Shown here piece by piece: positions 16,544 through 24,786 of a stretch of 47,764 bases of DNA; position 1 is the first letter of the stretch; every line of letters starts with the position of its first letter. The position numbers and the translations under genes are program-made. Origin of the DNA: Anaerolineaceae bacterium UBA6105 (GTDB lineage: Bacteria > Chloroflexota > Anaerolineae > Anaerolineales > Anaerolineaceae). Where the stretch lies: contig DIWN01000042.1 in the NCBI GenBank assembly GCA_002423495.1, positions 1-47,764 on the forward strand. The letters are read 5' to 3'. Below the pieces are notes generated by a model. That model was given only the letters and a program-made list of their open reading frames with translations, had not been told where the DNA came from and did no database searches.

Positions 16544-17372
16544 AGGCTGCCCCGAGTTTGCCCAAAACTGCGTCGACCAGATTGGATAGGCAGCGATACG
16601 CCTGTGATTTCTCCGGACAGTATGAAAACACGTCATAGCCGGCTGTGGTAGCAGCAGAAATATCCGCCAGGTCTTTGATGTAGGGCAAGAGAATTGGCCC
16701 ATACATGCGTTCCATGTCTTCGATCACATCGCGCGATTGCCGCCGGATCATCCTGAAACGCGAAGGGATAATGCCGAGCACTTCAAGGTCTGGGTTAGTG
16801 GTTTTGCGCACATTTTCGACCATGCGCAGGATGTCTGCCAACCCGATCAAACTGAGTCCATCCGGCTCAATAGGGATCAAAACGTGACTGCTGGCAACCA
16901 GGGAATTCATGGGCAACATACCGGCTGAAGGGGGATTATCGATAATGATGTGTGAGTAATCATCGCGGATGGGTTCAAGAAAATAAGTCAGTTGGAAGTC
17001 GGGGTCTTCACGTCCTTTAAGAGCGGCTTCCAAGCCCTCCATCCTGGCCTTGTTGGTGCGGAAAAGTTTTACCTTCTCACTGCGTTTACGCGGGAGAAGG
17101 GAATCAACTATCAGTGATTCGCTGGCTCCGTAGCCTTGCTCCAGTGCCTGGGGATAGTTATTCTCTGCTGTGATAATGGGGATGAACCTGTCATCAAAAC
17201 CACCGCCCATGGCAGTTATCGTGGCCGAAAGCTGGTCGTCCATGTCGATCAGCAGGACTGGTTTGTTGCCCGGCTTTCGGGAACCGTGGGTAGCCAGACC
17301 AGCAGCCAGATTTACACTAATAGTGGACTTGCCAACCCCACCCTTGCGATTGATCAGAGATATAATAGCCAT
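16542..17372 (-). CDS. parA: ParA-family partition ATPase
   Basis: A 276-residue deviant Walker ATPase: KGGVGKST at residues 10-17 with the signature lysine, LLIDMDDQ (switch I), and HIIIDNPPSAG (Walker B region). ParA binds DNA non-specifically with ATP and moves ParB-parS complexes. The start has GAGGG just upstream, and the neighbouring AAA+ gene is divergent across 190 bp. There is no N-terminal HTH, so it resembles the small (type Ib or chromosomal) ParA proteins. Confidence 0.92.
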   Translation of the reverse strand: MAIISLINRKGGVGKSTISVNLAAGLATHGSRKPGNKPVLLIDMDDQLSATITAMGGGFDDRFIPIITAENNYPQALEQGYGASESLIVDSLLPRKRSEKVKLFRTNKARMEGLEAALKGREDPDFQLTYFLEPIRDDYSHIIIDNPPSAGMLPMNSLVASSHVLIPIEPDGLSLIGLADILRMVENVRKTTNPDLEVLGIIPSRFRMIRRQSRDVIEDMERMYGPILLPYIKDLADISAATTAGYDVFSYCPEKSQAYRCLSNLVDAVLGKLGAA

Positions 17373-17565
17373 TTGACCCTCATCCGATTCTTGTAATAAT
17401 CCTGCACCTTTTCATTTTACCTTAGTTTTGCAATTTTTCAAGTTGGTCTTGCTTTGTGAATCTTTTTTATCCTCCACTTTACTGAACTAAGCTATAATAT
17501 TTAAGTACTTGACTTAACTCTGCGCAAGTGCTAAGCTACAAGCAACAAATAATACGGTGGTGAAG
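17373..17565. promoter_or_regulatory. Divergent control region between parA and the AAA+ gene
   Basis: This AT-rich interval holds TATAAT at 17493-17498 without a clear -35. It also holds TTGACT (17509-17514) 17 bp before TAAGCT (17532-17537), which could serve the plus-strand genes. The 8-bp palindrome AAGTACTT (near 17503) also occurs near 14505 beside the isolated iteron. The specific promoter assignment is uncertain. Confidence 0.35.
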
Positions 17566-18381
17566 ATGTTAACCAGCTCTGATTTTTTGCATGCTCAATT
17601 CCTTGAAAACCCTTTCAGGCGTCACAGTGACACGCGTTTCTTTTACCCAAACCTGGCTGAACAGCGCAAGGTGCTCGAGGTGGCTCATGGTTTCATTGCA
17701 GACCAAAAAGACCCCTCCAAAAACCTGGGCGTGATCGCCGGGCCAAGCGGAGGTGGAAAAAGTATGCTGGCAATGAAGCTGGCGGAAACTCACTTCACCT
17801 TCGACCAGAGAGGGCAAGTGTTGGGGCTCTATATGAACACCAACACCCTTACCGAACCGCGTCACTTCCTGATGGCCGTGATCGAAACATTGTCTCTCCC
17901 TTCTTCTAGGTCCAACGCCAATCGGATTGAAAGTATTTTTGAGCGGCTGGAAAATAGCAATGACCAGCTCTTGATCGTGCTGGACGGTCCACCGATTGAC
18001 CAGGATTACCTCAACCAGATGCTGGCCTGGTCGGTAGAACACAACAAAAAAATCAAAACCATCATCTTCTTGCAGGATATCAACAACAACACCAGCAACA
18101 TTGGTTCCCTAAACCAATTCCTGGGTTTGTACGTGCCCTTCCGTGCACCTGAAGTAATCGAAGTTGCCTCCCTGCTCTATGCACGCATGATGTCCGCCGG
18201 ACATCCAGATCCGCTGAAGTTGATCCCACAGGAAACTATGTTTAGCCTGGCTGAGGAATCACATGGCTCGCTGAGTGAAGCTCTTCGCCTTGGCAGTGAA
18301 CATTTGGAGAAACTGCTCGAAGATCAAAAAGGCAGTCTGCAAATGGGTGGTTTCCCGTTCCGCCCAGGTGCTGGTGAGTAG
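17566..18381 (+). CDS. AAA+ ATPase (ExeA/TniB/helicase-loader-like)
   Basis: A 271-residue P-loop ATPase. Walker A is GPSGGGKS (about residues 60-67) and Walker B LLIVLDG (about 142-148). NPFRRHSDTRFFYPNLAEQR at the N-terminus resembles the ExeA/TniB family opening (NPF...P...F...R). A sensor-like region and a C-terminal helical lid follow. I chose the ATG at 17566 over an in-frame GTG at 17557 because GGTGG lies just before it. It is followed after 22 bp by the iteron-bearing gene, and parA is divergent. Candidate roles are a helicase loader for the replication module or a DNA-remodelling ATPase. No transposase is present, which argues against TniB. Confidence 0.7.
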   Translation: MLTSSDFLHAQFLENPFRRHSDTRFFYPNLAEQRKVLEVAHGFIADQKDPSKNLGVIAGPSGGGKSMLAMKLAETHFTFDQRGQVLGLYMNTNTLTEPRHFLMAVIETLSLPSSRSNANRIESIFERLENSNDQLLIVLDGPPIDQDYLNQMLAWSVEHNKKIKTIIFLQDINNNTSNIGSLNQFLGLYVPFRAPEVIEVASLLYARMMSAGHPDPLKLIPQETMFSLAEESHGSLSEALRLGSEHLEKLLEDQKGSLQMGGFPFRPGAGE

Positions 18382-18403
18382 GATTAGCGTTTTTTGACCG
18401 GAG

Positions 18404-20542
18404 ATGACCGGTAAAATAAAAATGAAAGAAAACGGCTGGACTGAGATCTTAGAATCCTTGGCTGGGCTGGAAAATGATCAGCTTCAGGGGTTATTAGATT
18501 CTTGCAATCTCAGTTACGACGGCAACTTTATCATAAAGGCAGAAGAATCCGTTTATTCAAGTCTGTGTCAGTACTATCCCCTGATCGAAACACTTGTTCA
18601 GGATAAAACCGGGAAACATTTACTCCTGAATCTGGAAAAAAGTGTGCCCACGGGCACAGATTCGACCTCTATACAAGTCGAAATCGCTGCCGCTAACGTG
18701 ACGGATGCGATCCTGAAACCGGATTCGATCGCTGCCGTTCCCTCTTATCTGCTGCGTTTTGTCCCCTACTTTGGTTCCTCAGCGGTGTTGATCGCCACCG
18801 CCCTGCGCCAGGCGTTCTATCGAGCCTCACGCGAGCACGGTGCTGATCAACTTTATCCACGCCAGGATGACAGGGTCACGATCAATGTCCAGTCTCTGTT
18901 GAAAACTCTGGGAAATGTTTTCAGCAGGGCAAAATTTTTCCGGATCTTTCAGCAAGGTGATATGGATTGGTTTGTGCAAAGGGCTGAACCAAAACACCGC
19001 GTCGCTAATGGGCGCATCCAGCGCGAACCCAACACTTATCTCTATCGGGGATTGGTCCTTACCCCTGGTGACGCACAGGACCTCTACGAGTGGCTGCTTG
19101 CTGAAGGCATCTTGCTTGATCCATTGGCAGTGCTTTCCAAAGCCATCACCATCCCCCGGGACCAAATTCTTACCTTCCCTTATCGCCTGCCGTCTGAAAA
19201 CGAGTCTGCCCTCTTCACCGAGCCAGCCAGCGTGCACCAGGTTGTCAGCCGTGCCCTTGCGCCTAAAACTTTGGACCCCACTTTGGCCGGATTGTGCGAC
19301 CGTTTAGCAAGTCATTTGATACGCCCTGAAAGCTTTTTAGCAGTTCCATGGTACTGGTTCCAGCGGGTTTTGCCCGAATTGGGAGATGACCTAGGGGTGC
19401 TTTACCTGATGTGCAAAAGCTGTTGCTATGTGGATTGGGCTCGCGGGAAAGACCGCAACACCTTTTGGGTGCCTGGCGGTCTGCCTACCCTGCAAGGCTG
19501 GATCCGCTCGGAAACCCTCCCCAAACGCATTCCCCTCTCCAAACCGAGTAAACGCGGTCGCCCGAAATCCAATCAAGTCAACCCCGACTCCGCCTACACC
19601 AGGCAGTGGCGGCAGTCAAATCGCGACCTCGCCAGCCAATACCTCTGCCGGCTGGACACCCGAAGCAGTGAAAACGGCACCGACTGGCAGCTGAAGGTTT
19701 CTGATGTTCAACTTACAGCAGCTGACGAATCCTTGAAACAAGCGCTTTATGCCTTCCTGTTTGCCCCTCCCGACCCGGTCAGCCCGGAATTGCTCAGTGA
19801 TTATGCCTCCAACGAGCAATGGCAGCGTCTTTTATTGAGAAACGCTGAAGCCAATCCTTTGCAATTATGTCATTTTGAGACATTAGTAAAAGCAGGAATA
19901 TGTCAGAATGAGACCTTAACTCCCGAGCAAATTTGTCACTTTGATACCTTAGTGGATGGATTAAATTATTATTTTGAGACTCTCGTTGAGGCAGAAATTT
20001 GTCAGTTTGACACGATAATTAATATACTTAATAAGCTTAAATATGCCCCCTTCTTCAAGCAAAAAATCATTCCAACCAAAATAACCCCACAGCTGGGCGG
20101 TTGGATTTTTGAGAACTTCGATGGATCTTCTGAAAATTCGGAGAAGGACTGGGATTACGAGAAACTGATGGGTGGAATCAACCTCGGATTGCGGAATAAG
20201 ATCCAAAAATTGGGAGCTGAAAAGAAATTCCTGGCCTGGCTGATTGCCGGGAGCCTGAACGCAGATATCCACAGTCCTCTAAGTTTTGCAATTGCCGTGA
20301 CGCTTGAAAACCAGCAACACCCGGTCCCGCCAGCCGTCCTCCTGGCTGAGCTGCCAGCAGATGAACTGAGCAAATTACTAAAGAAAACCATCAGCAGGAT
20401 TAAGCAAAATTACCTGGGTCCAGTGATGAATAACGGTGCGGCAAGCGAGGACCTGGAATCCCTACTGCAATCAACCCCGGATAGACAGCAACGCCTGAAG
20501 CTGCTTCGCCGCCTGGTAGATGCCCTGGGCTTGGAAGCCTGA
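18404..20542 (+). CDS. Candidate replication initiator with iterons inside the coding sequence (712 residues)
   Basis: I do not recognise the family. The N-terminal two thirds look globular and mixed. A basic AT-hook-like motif KPSKRGRPKSN lies at about residues 380-390, suggesting DNA contact. Residues about 488-543 consist of five 11-residue repeats (CHFETLVKAGI, CQNETLTPEQI, CHFDTLVDGLN, YYFETLVEAEI, CQFDTIINILN). At DNA level these are 33-bp-period direct repeats, followed by an AT-rich tract. A helical C-terminal domain follows. An initiator carrying its own origin is the lambda O arrangement; I infer that role from the repeats, the adjacent AAA+ ATPase and the ParAB neighbours. The start at 18404 has GGAG abutting it; the ATG at 18422 is possible. 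Confidence 0.6.
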   Translation: MTGKIKMKENGWTEILESLAGLENDQLQGLLDSCNLSYDGNFIIKAEESVYSSLCQYYPLIETLVQDKTGKHLLLNLEKSVPTGTDSTSIQVEIAAANVTDAILKPDSIAAVPSYLLRFVPYFGSSAVLIATALRQAFYRASREHGADQLYPRQDDRVTINVQSLLKTLGNVFSRAKFFRIFQQGDMDWFVQRAEPKHRVANGRIQREPNTYLYRGLVLTPGDAQDLYEWLLAEGILLDPLAVLSKAITIPRDQILTFPYRLPSENESALFTEPASVHQVVSRALAPKTLDPTLAGLCDRLASHLIRPESFLAVPWYWFQRVLPELGDDLGVLYLMCKSCCYVDWARGKDRNTFWVPGGLPTLQGWIRSETLPKRIPLSKPSKRGRPKSNQVNPDSAYTRQWRQSNRDLASQYLCRLDTRSSENGTDWQLKVSDVQLTAADESLKQALYAFLFAPPDPVSPELLSDYASNEQWQRLLLRNAEANPLQLCHFETLVKAGICQNETLTPEQICHFDTLVDGLNYYFETLVEAEICQFDTIINILNKLKYAPFFKQKIIPTKITPQLGGWIFENFDGSSENSEKDWDYEKLMGGINLGLRNKIQKLGAEKKFLAWLIAGSLNADIHSPLSFAIAVTLENQQHPVPPAVLLAELPADELSKLLKKTISRIKQNYLGPVMNNGAASEDLESLLQSTPDRQQRLKLLRRLVDALGLEA
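18643..18658. promoter_or_regulatory. parS-like palindrome, copy 3 (inside the 712-residue gene)
   Basis: TGTGCCCACGGGCACA has the same 7-bp arms as the other two copies; only the central two bases break the symmetry. It lies within coding sequence near the gene's 5' end. Confidence 0.55.
19868..20018 (+). repeat. Five iteron-like direct repeats, 33-bp period
   Basis: The copies are: A TGTCATTTTGAGACATTAG (19868-19886), B TGTCAGAATGAGACCTTAA (19901-19919), C TGTCACTTTGATACCTTAG (19934-19952), D TATTATTTTGAGACTCTCG (19967-19985) and E TGTCAGTTTGACACGATAA (20000-20018). Start-to-start distance is 33 bp every time, about three helical turns and exactly 11 codons. A sixth 14-bp identical core lies outside any gene at 14481, which favours a DNA-level role over a purely protein repeat. 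Confidence 0.75.
20013..20044. other. AT-rich tract next to the iterons (possible DNA unwinding element)
   Basis: About 84% A+T (5 G/C in 32 bases) directly after the fifth repeat, within more GC-rich coding sequence. Iterons followed by an AT-rich tract is the usual order in lambdoid and iteron-plasmid origins. Its use as an unwinding site is inferred. Confidence 0.45.
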
Positions 20543-20712
20543 CCCCTTTTTTGACATTGACCATTTTTGTGCCTGCCCTGAGCAGGCATTGAAGGTTTAG
20601 CCAGCAGCGCTTGCAGCTGCTTCGCCTTCTGGCAAGCCCCCTGCGTTTGGAAGCCTGCCCCGCTTTTGATGTTTAATATTTTTCGCCAACCCGTGCGGGT
20701 TTTGAGGGTTAA
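20492..20712 (+). repeat. Degenerate 116-bp tandem duplication of the 3' end of the 712-residue gene
   Basis: The last 51 bp of the gene plus about 60 bp after its stop (from 20492) are repeated in diverged form from 20608. For example, CTGCTTCGCC and TTGGAAGCCTG occur in both at the same spacing. Each copy ends with a GC hairpin: GCCTGC/GCAGGC (20571-20587) and AACCCG/CGGGTT (20688-20701). The second copy has lost the stop codon. Confidence 0.6.
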
Positions 20713-21284
20713 GACCCCTGTCCGAATCAGGAGAATTTATTGGAAGGCCGGATTGAAGTTTCCTTTCCTGGCTGAAATAGGGGAGGGGTTCCCAGGATTA
20801 TTGACTGGTGGCTTGCCAGAAGTGAAGATCTGGTGAGGCGTGTTTGAGTAACGCGGGGTTTTTGAGCTTGAAGACTAAAAATATGCGTATAGCCACAACA
20901 TAGAAATTTGTAGGTGAGTGTACGAATGAGGGGAGCTCTCACGAGTGAGGTAAAGACAAAGGATATTTGAGCCCTTATGATGCGCGTAGCCATTAGAACA
21001 AAAGTGAATATTGTGCTGGAATAGAGAAGGGGAGGTGGAAATCGATCATTACGCACTCATAAAAAGAATAGTCTTGCGTATAGCCTTAAGCTAGATTTTT
21101 GGAAGGTAATTTAGTGGGGTGGGTGAGGAATGGATTCTGTTCGCTTGGGTGATTAATTTAAAGCACCAATAATTTGGAAGGATGAAATAAGGAAATATTG
21201 CAGGATTGAAGTTCTTTTTGATCAAGCCGTTCCTGGTTCTGCTTATAATATTGTGTAATCATAAATCTGTATAGAGAGGTCGAA
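20713..21284. other. Gene-free interval upstream of the GNAT gene
   Basis: I see no gene I can support. A 109-residue minus-strand frame (20727-21056) has no ribosome binding site or recognisable composition. GCGTATAGCC occurs twice and GCGCGTAGCC once (20884-21090), without clear meaning. TATAAT at about 21244-21249 may be the -10 for the following gene. Confidence 0.4.
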
Positions 21285-21812
21285 GTGTCCACATCTACAT
21301 TCATCATCAGAAATGAAATCCCCGACGATTATGCCGTGATTAGCGATGTGACCGCTCAGTCATTTCGCCCTCTGGGCTTCGACACACTCAACGAGCCCTT
21401 CATCATTGAAGCGCTGCGGGAAGCTGACGCGCTCACGATCTCACTGGTCGCTGAGATTGATCATCACGTGATCGGTCATATCGCGTTTTCTCCCGCAATC
21501 ATTTCCGATGGAACCCCAGGTTGGTATGCGCTTGGACCAGTGTCTGTGCTGCCTGAGTATCAGCGGCAGGGAATTGGCAGAGCCCTGATCTGGGCAGGTC
21601 TCGAGCGGCTCAAAGCCATGGGCGCAAGCGGCTGCTGCCTTGTGGGTCACCCGGAGTATTACGGCAAAGTCGGGTTCATCCACCCGAATGGATTTTCGTA
21701 TGAAGGAGTACCCCAGGAATTATTCTTTGCTATCTCTTTTGATGGGCAATATCCCCAGGGTACCGTTGCTTTCCATGAAGGCTTTAAGGCCGAGGCTTCC
21801 CCCGAAAGTTGA
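21285..21812 (+). CDS. GNAT N-acetyltransferase, YhbS-like
   Basis: A 175-residue protein starting with GTG, with GAGAGG upstream. It has the acetyl-CoA-binding motif A VLPEYQRQGIGRALI (about 84-98), preceded by ALGPVSV. The segment GCCLVGHPEYYGKVGF is characteristic of YhbS-type GNAT proteins. It should transfer an acetyl group from acetyl-CoA to a small molecule or protein amine; the substrate is not known for most members. It stands alone between gene-poor stretches. Confidence 0.88.
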   Translation: MSTSTFIIRNEIPDDYAVISDVTAQSFRPLGFDTLNEPFIIEALREADALTISLVAEIDHHVIGHIAFSPAIISDGTPGWYALGPVSVLPEYQRQGIGRALIWAGLERLKAMGASGCCLVGHPEYYGKVGFIHPNGFSYEGVPQELFFAISFDGQYPQGTVAFHEGFKAEASPES

Positions 21813-21958
21813 TTTGTAAATTTGACCTGATTTTTTGCATAAACTGAGGGAGATGCTCTTAGCTGAATACCCATCACGATTACCGGGAGAATGCATTCCC
21901 ATGACCGCCTTTGGGCAAGGGTATAATCAGTGCATCACAAAAATACTGGAGGCTTTTA

Positions 21959-23029
21959 ATGGATTATGCCTTGATTATGGCAGGCGGAGCCGGTACTCGT
22001 TTGTGGCCGCTGAGCCGTGAACATCTCCCCAAACCCGCCCTTCGTCTTTATGGCGATAAAAGTATGTTTGAAATTGCAGTTGAAAGGCTTTTGCCTTTGT
22101 TTTCCCCGGAACAGATCCTGGTAGTAGCCAGCGCAGATCACAACCGGGTTTTGCATGAGCAAGTCTCATCCATCCCCGAAGCCAACTTTATTGTTGAGCC
22201 GGAAGGTCGGGGAACGGCACCGGCAATTGGATTGGCAGCAATCCACCTGGAAGCGCGTGATCCCGAAGCAACCATGGCGGTCCTGACAGCTGATCACGTC
22301 ATTGGCAAACCAGAGGTCTTCAGGTCAGTTATCAGCTCTGCCCTAGCTTTTGCCAAAGAAGAATATCTGGTTACTCTTGGCATCAAACCTACCTGGCCGT
22401 CGACCTCCTATGGATATATAGAGCAGGGAGAACTTCTGGGCGAGAAACTTGGTTTCAAGGCATACAGGGCGGAGCGCTTTGTGGAAAAGCCAATTGCCCA
22501 GAATGCCCAGCGGATGGTTAACCTGGGGAAATACTCCTGGAATAGCGGCATGTTCATCTGGCAGGTAGATCGCATTATGGGGGAGTTCAAGTGGCAAATG
22601 CCCGATTTATACGCGCGTCTGATGCGCATAGCCGAAACAATCGGCACTGAGCAGTATGAAGCTGTTCTGCGCGAATTGTGGCCAGGAATTGCCAAACAGA
22701 CGATTGACTACGGCATCATGGAAAATGCCAAACGAGTGATTGTGTTGCCGGCAGATATGGATTGGCTGGATGTGGGAACCTGGAACAGCCTCAAGACGGT
22801 GCTTAGCTCGGATGAGAAGGGCAACAGTATCAGTGGCGAAGTAGTCATTCAGGACTCAGAAAATTCGATGGTGATTGGCGGAAAGCGACTGGTGGCAGCG
22901 ATCGGGCTGCAAAACCTAATTGTTGTCGATACGCCAGACGCGCTCCTGGTGTGTGATATGGCTCACGCCGGAGAGGTAAAGGCTTTAGTCGAGCATCTCA
23001 AAGAACTTGGTCGTCAGGATCTGGCTTGA
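21959..23029 (+). CDS. manC: Mannose-1-phosphate guanylyltransferase
   Basis: A 356-residue nucleotidyltransferase of the short form, without the C-terminal isomerase domain. The N-terminal signature MAGGAGTRLWPLSREHLPKP binds GTP. FVEKP, NSGMFIW and DWLDVGTW are typical of GDP-mannose pyrophosphorylases. It makes GDP-mannose from mannose-1-phosphate and GTP for glycans or compatible solutes. I chose the start at 21959 because GGAGG lies seven bases before it; an upstream in-frame ATG at 21911 lacks one. Confidence 0.9.
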   Translation: MDYALIMAGGAGTRLWPLSREHLPKPALRLYGDKSMFEIAVERLLPLFSPEQILVVASADHNRVLHEQVSSIPEANFIVEPEGRGTAPAIGLAAIHLEARDPEATMAVLTADHVIGKPEVFRSVISSALAFAKEEYLVTLGIKPTWPSTSYGYIEQGELLGEKLGFKAYRAERFVEKPIAQNAQRMVNLGKYSWNSGMFIWQVDRIMGEFKWQMPDLYARLMRIAETIGTEQYEAVLRELWPGIAKQTIDYGIMENAKRVIVLPADMDWLDVGTWNSLKTVLSSDEKGNSISGEVVIQDSENSMVIGGKRLVAAIGLQNLIVVDTPDALLVCDMAHAGEVKALVEHLKELGRQDLA

Positions 23030-23183
23030 TAATTCGCAGTGCCTGAGCTTTTTGAGTGAGGGCAAACGAAACCTGGCTCCATCTAACTTTTCCTTAAATA
23101 AATAGTGCCTAGATCAAAGACTCTCTTTGGTGTGGGCACTATTTGCTGAGGCTGCTTACGCAGACATACCGTTATTATTGCCT

Positions 23184-24479
23184 CTATCGCGCTTCAAGTA
23201 CCTTGATTTTGTAGAGTTCCTCCACTGCCAGCGCAACTTTGGTTACCGAAGCATCGCGCGTGGTGGGATAGACAAAGTAGGTGTCCTCCAGCGTGCTGAC
23301 GTCGATGCAGTCCATTTTTTTGTCAATGTAGTTGTATTCAGTATGGATCGAATACAAAGAGGGGACCATCTTCACGACTTCGAACTTGTCACCCAAATAT
23401 TCTCCGCGCAGGATGATCCCGTCCATGTCGTGCTTGAACCAGCCCTTACCCATCTGAACAAAACCATCGCTGTTGGGCAATGAATCCACCAATACCTCAC
23501 ATTCCAAGGCATAGGTGCCGGCTTCGACCTCGCGCCGAACATTAGCCCGTTCCCATTCATACCAGTCAGGGGGGTGGGGGAATTCTGTGTCGCCTTCAAT
23601 AGCCTGGAGCTGACCGTACTCAGTCAATTGCCAGCGTTTGCCGCAAGCTTCGCAGAAAATTTCGCTACCCTGGCTGTTCATGCGGTATTCCGTCTGGCAA
23701 TGGGGGCACTGGTAAAGCACGCGATGCAACCCTTCAGCGCGGTCAGGGGCGTCCTGAACGATTTTATTTTCGAATTGCCAGGCAAAATCGTCGTATTCAA
23801 AACCTGCTTCAACCCGCTGCTGGATGGTTTTTGCGTCGAGCTTTTCCACTTCCTCCTGGGTAAGCAGAAGTTTTAGTTCTGTGGAGGTTGGAATGCCGCG
23901 GTTGGTTTGATTCCAAGAGGGTTCGTTGATGTGATGTCCGTGTGAAATCAAGGTTACGACCGGAACTTTTAGAAAGCGGATCATTTTGCCCAGAGATTCC
24001 GGCAATATCGCGTCCGTGCCGATCAGCGAATAACGGGCTTCAGGGTAATAGGCAACGATCTGGTTCTGTTTTAGCAGTTTGACGGTCTGCCGGATCAACT
24101 CGAGATCGTTGACGAATTTGCGTTTGGCAATACAGCCAACTTCACGCATGATCCACTCACGCCCGATGAAGCCGTCCAGCGCAACAACGTAGTTGGCACG
24201 CTTTGGGAAGATGGCAGCGGTCATGACTTTAAAGTCGAAAAAACTGTTATGGTTGCACATCAACAGGTAAGGAGGTTTTACGCCCTGCAAATCGCGGTAA
24301 AAGTGCGTTTTATGCTTCCAGACATCAGGATAACTGAGGAGCCAGGTTAGCGGCATCAGGTATCTGGCCTGGGGCTTGACTTCTTTGAAGAAATCATAGC
24401 GCGGGAAGTCGGCCATTTTTGTATTGGCCAGCTTCTGGTTGTAGTTCCCCATTACATTGTCGGTAAAAGTACCCATCAT
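23184..24479 (-). CDS. PlsC-like acyltransferase with C-terminal zinc ribbon
   Basis: A 431-residue protein. The acyltransferase part shows HNSFFD (His77-Asp82, the HxxxxD catalytic motif) and YYPEARYS (about 144-151), equivalent to the phosphate-binding FPEG motif with Glu-Ala-Arg. After the roughly 240-residue acyltransferase domain comes a CPHC...CEAC zinc ribbon (Cys258, 261, 276, 279), then a roughly 150-residue C-terminal domain of unknown function. It probably acylates a lysophospholipid or similar acceptor at the membrane. A zinc ribbon is not part of standard PlsC. GGAGAG precedes the start. Confidence 0.75.
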   Translation of the reverse strand: MMGTFTDNVMGNYNQKLANTKMADFPRYDFFKEVKPQARYLMPLTWLLSYPDVWKHKTHFYRDLQGVKPPYLLMCNHNSFFDFKVMTAAIFPKRANYVVALDGFIGREWIMREVGCIAKRKFVNDLELIRQTVKLLKQNQIVAYYPEARYSLIGTDAILPESLGKMIRFLKVPVVTLISHGHHINEPSWNQTNRGIPTSTELKLLLTQEEVEKLDAKTIQQRVEAGFEYDDFAWQFENKIVQDAPDRAEGLHRVLYQCPHCQTEYRMNSQGSEIFCEACGKRWQLTEYGQLQAIEGDTEFPHPPDWYEWERANVRREVEAGTYALECEVLVDSLPNSDGFVQMGKGWFKHDMDGIILRGEYLGDKFEVVKMVPSLYSIHTEYNYIDKKMDCIDVSTLEDTYFVYPTTRDASVTKVALAVEELYKIKVLEAR

Positions 24480-24786
24480 TAAACTCTCCGTAAAGGGTTC
24501 GCCGTCACCACTCCGGAGACCCAGAATATGTAAGTATTAACCTGTAAACTCTGAAAAAGTTACAAATCTTTAATTTCACAAGTATTTTACCCGATGTGGA
24601 TGTTTTCTGCTATGAAGGGAGAATTTAGATGCGGACAATTCGAGGATGAAAGTGAAAAATACTCTTAGAAATACCAAATTTGTGCCAGATCAAACCGCAT
24701 AAAAGAGCATTTTTTGGTTATACCAAGGGAAAACATGCTTTAGTTGGGGTTATAATAAATTACTGAAAATACGAAAGGAGTTTTGA
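24480..24786. other. Intergenic region upstream of the bacterioferritins
   Basis: No gene seen. TATAAT at about 24751-24756 may be a -10 for the bacterioferritin pair, but no good -35 is found. No clear Fur-type box is visible. Confidence 0.35.

Noticed and set aside
17566..18381. TniB-type transposition ATPase of a Tn7-like or Tn5053-like element
   Set aside because: No DDE transposase, TniQ or terminal inverted repeats nearby. The neighbours are parAB and the iteron gene.
20727..21056. 109-residue minus-strand frame after the initiator-like gene
   Set aside because: No ribosome binding site, no recognisable motif and unnatural composition; more likely a chance frame in an AT-rich intergenic stretch.
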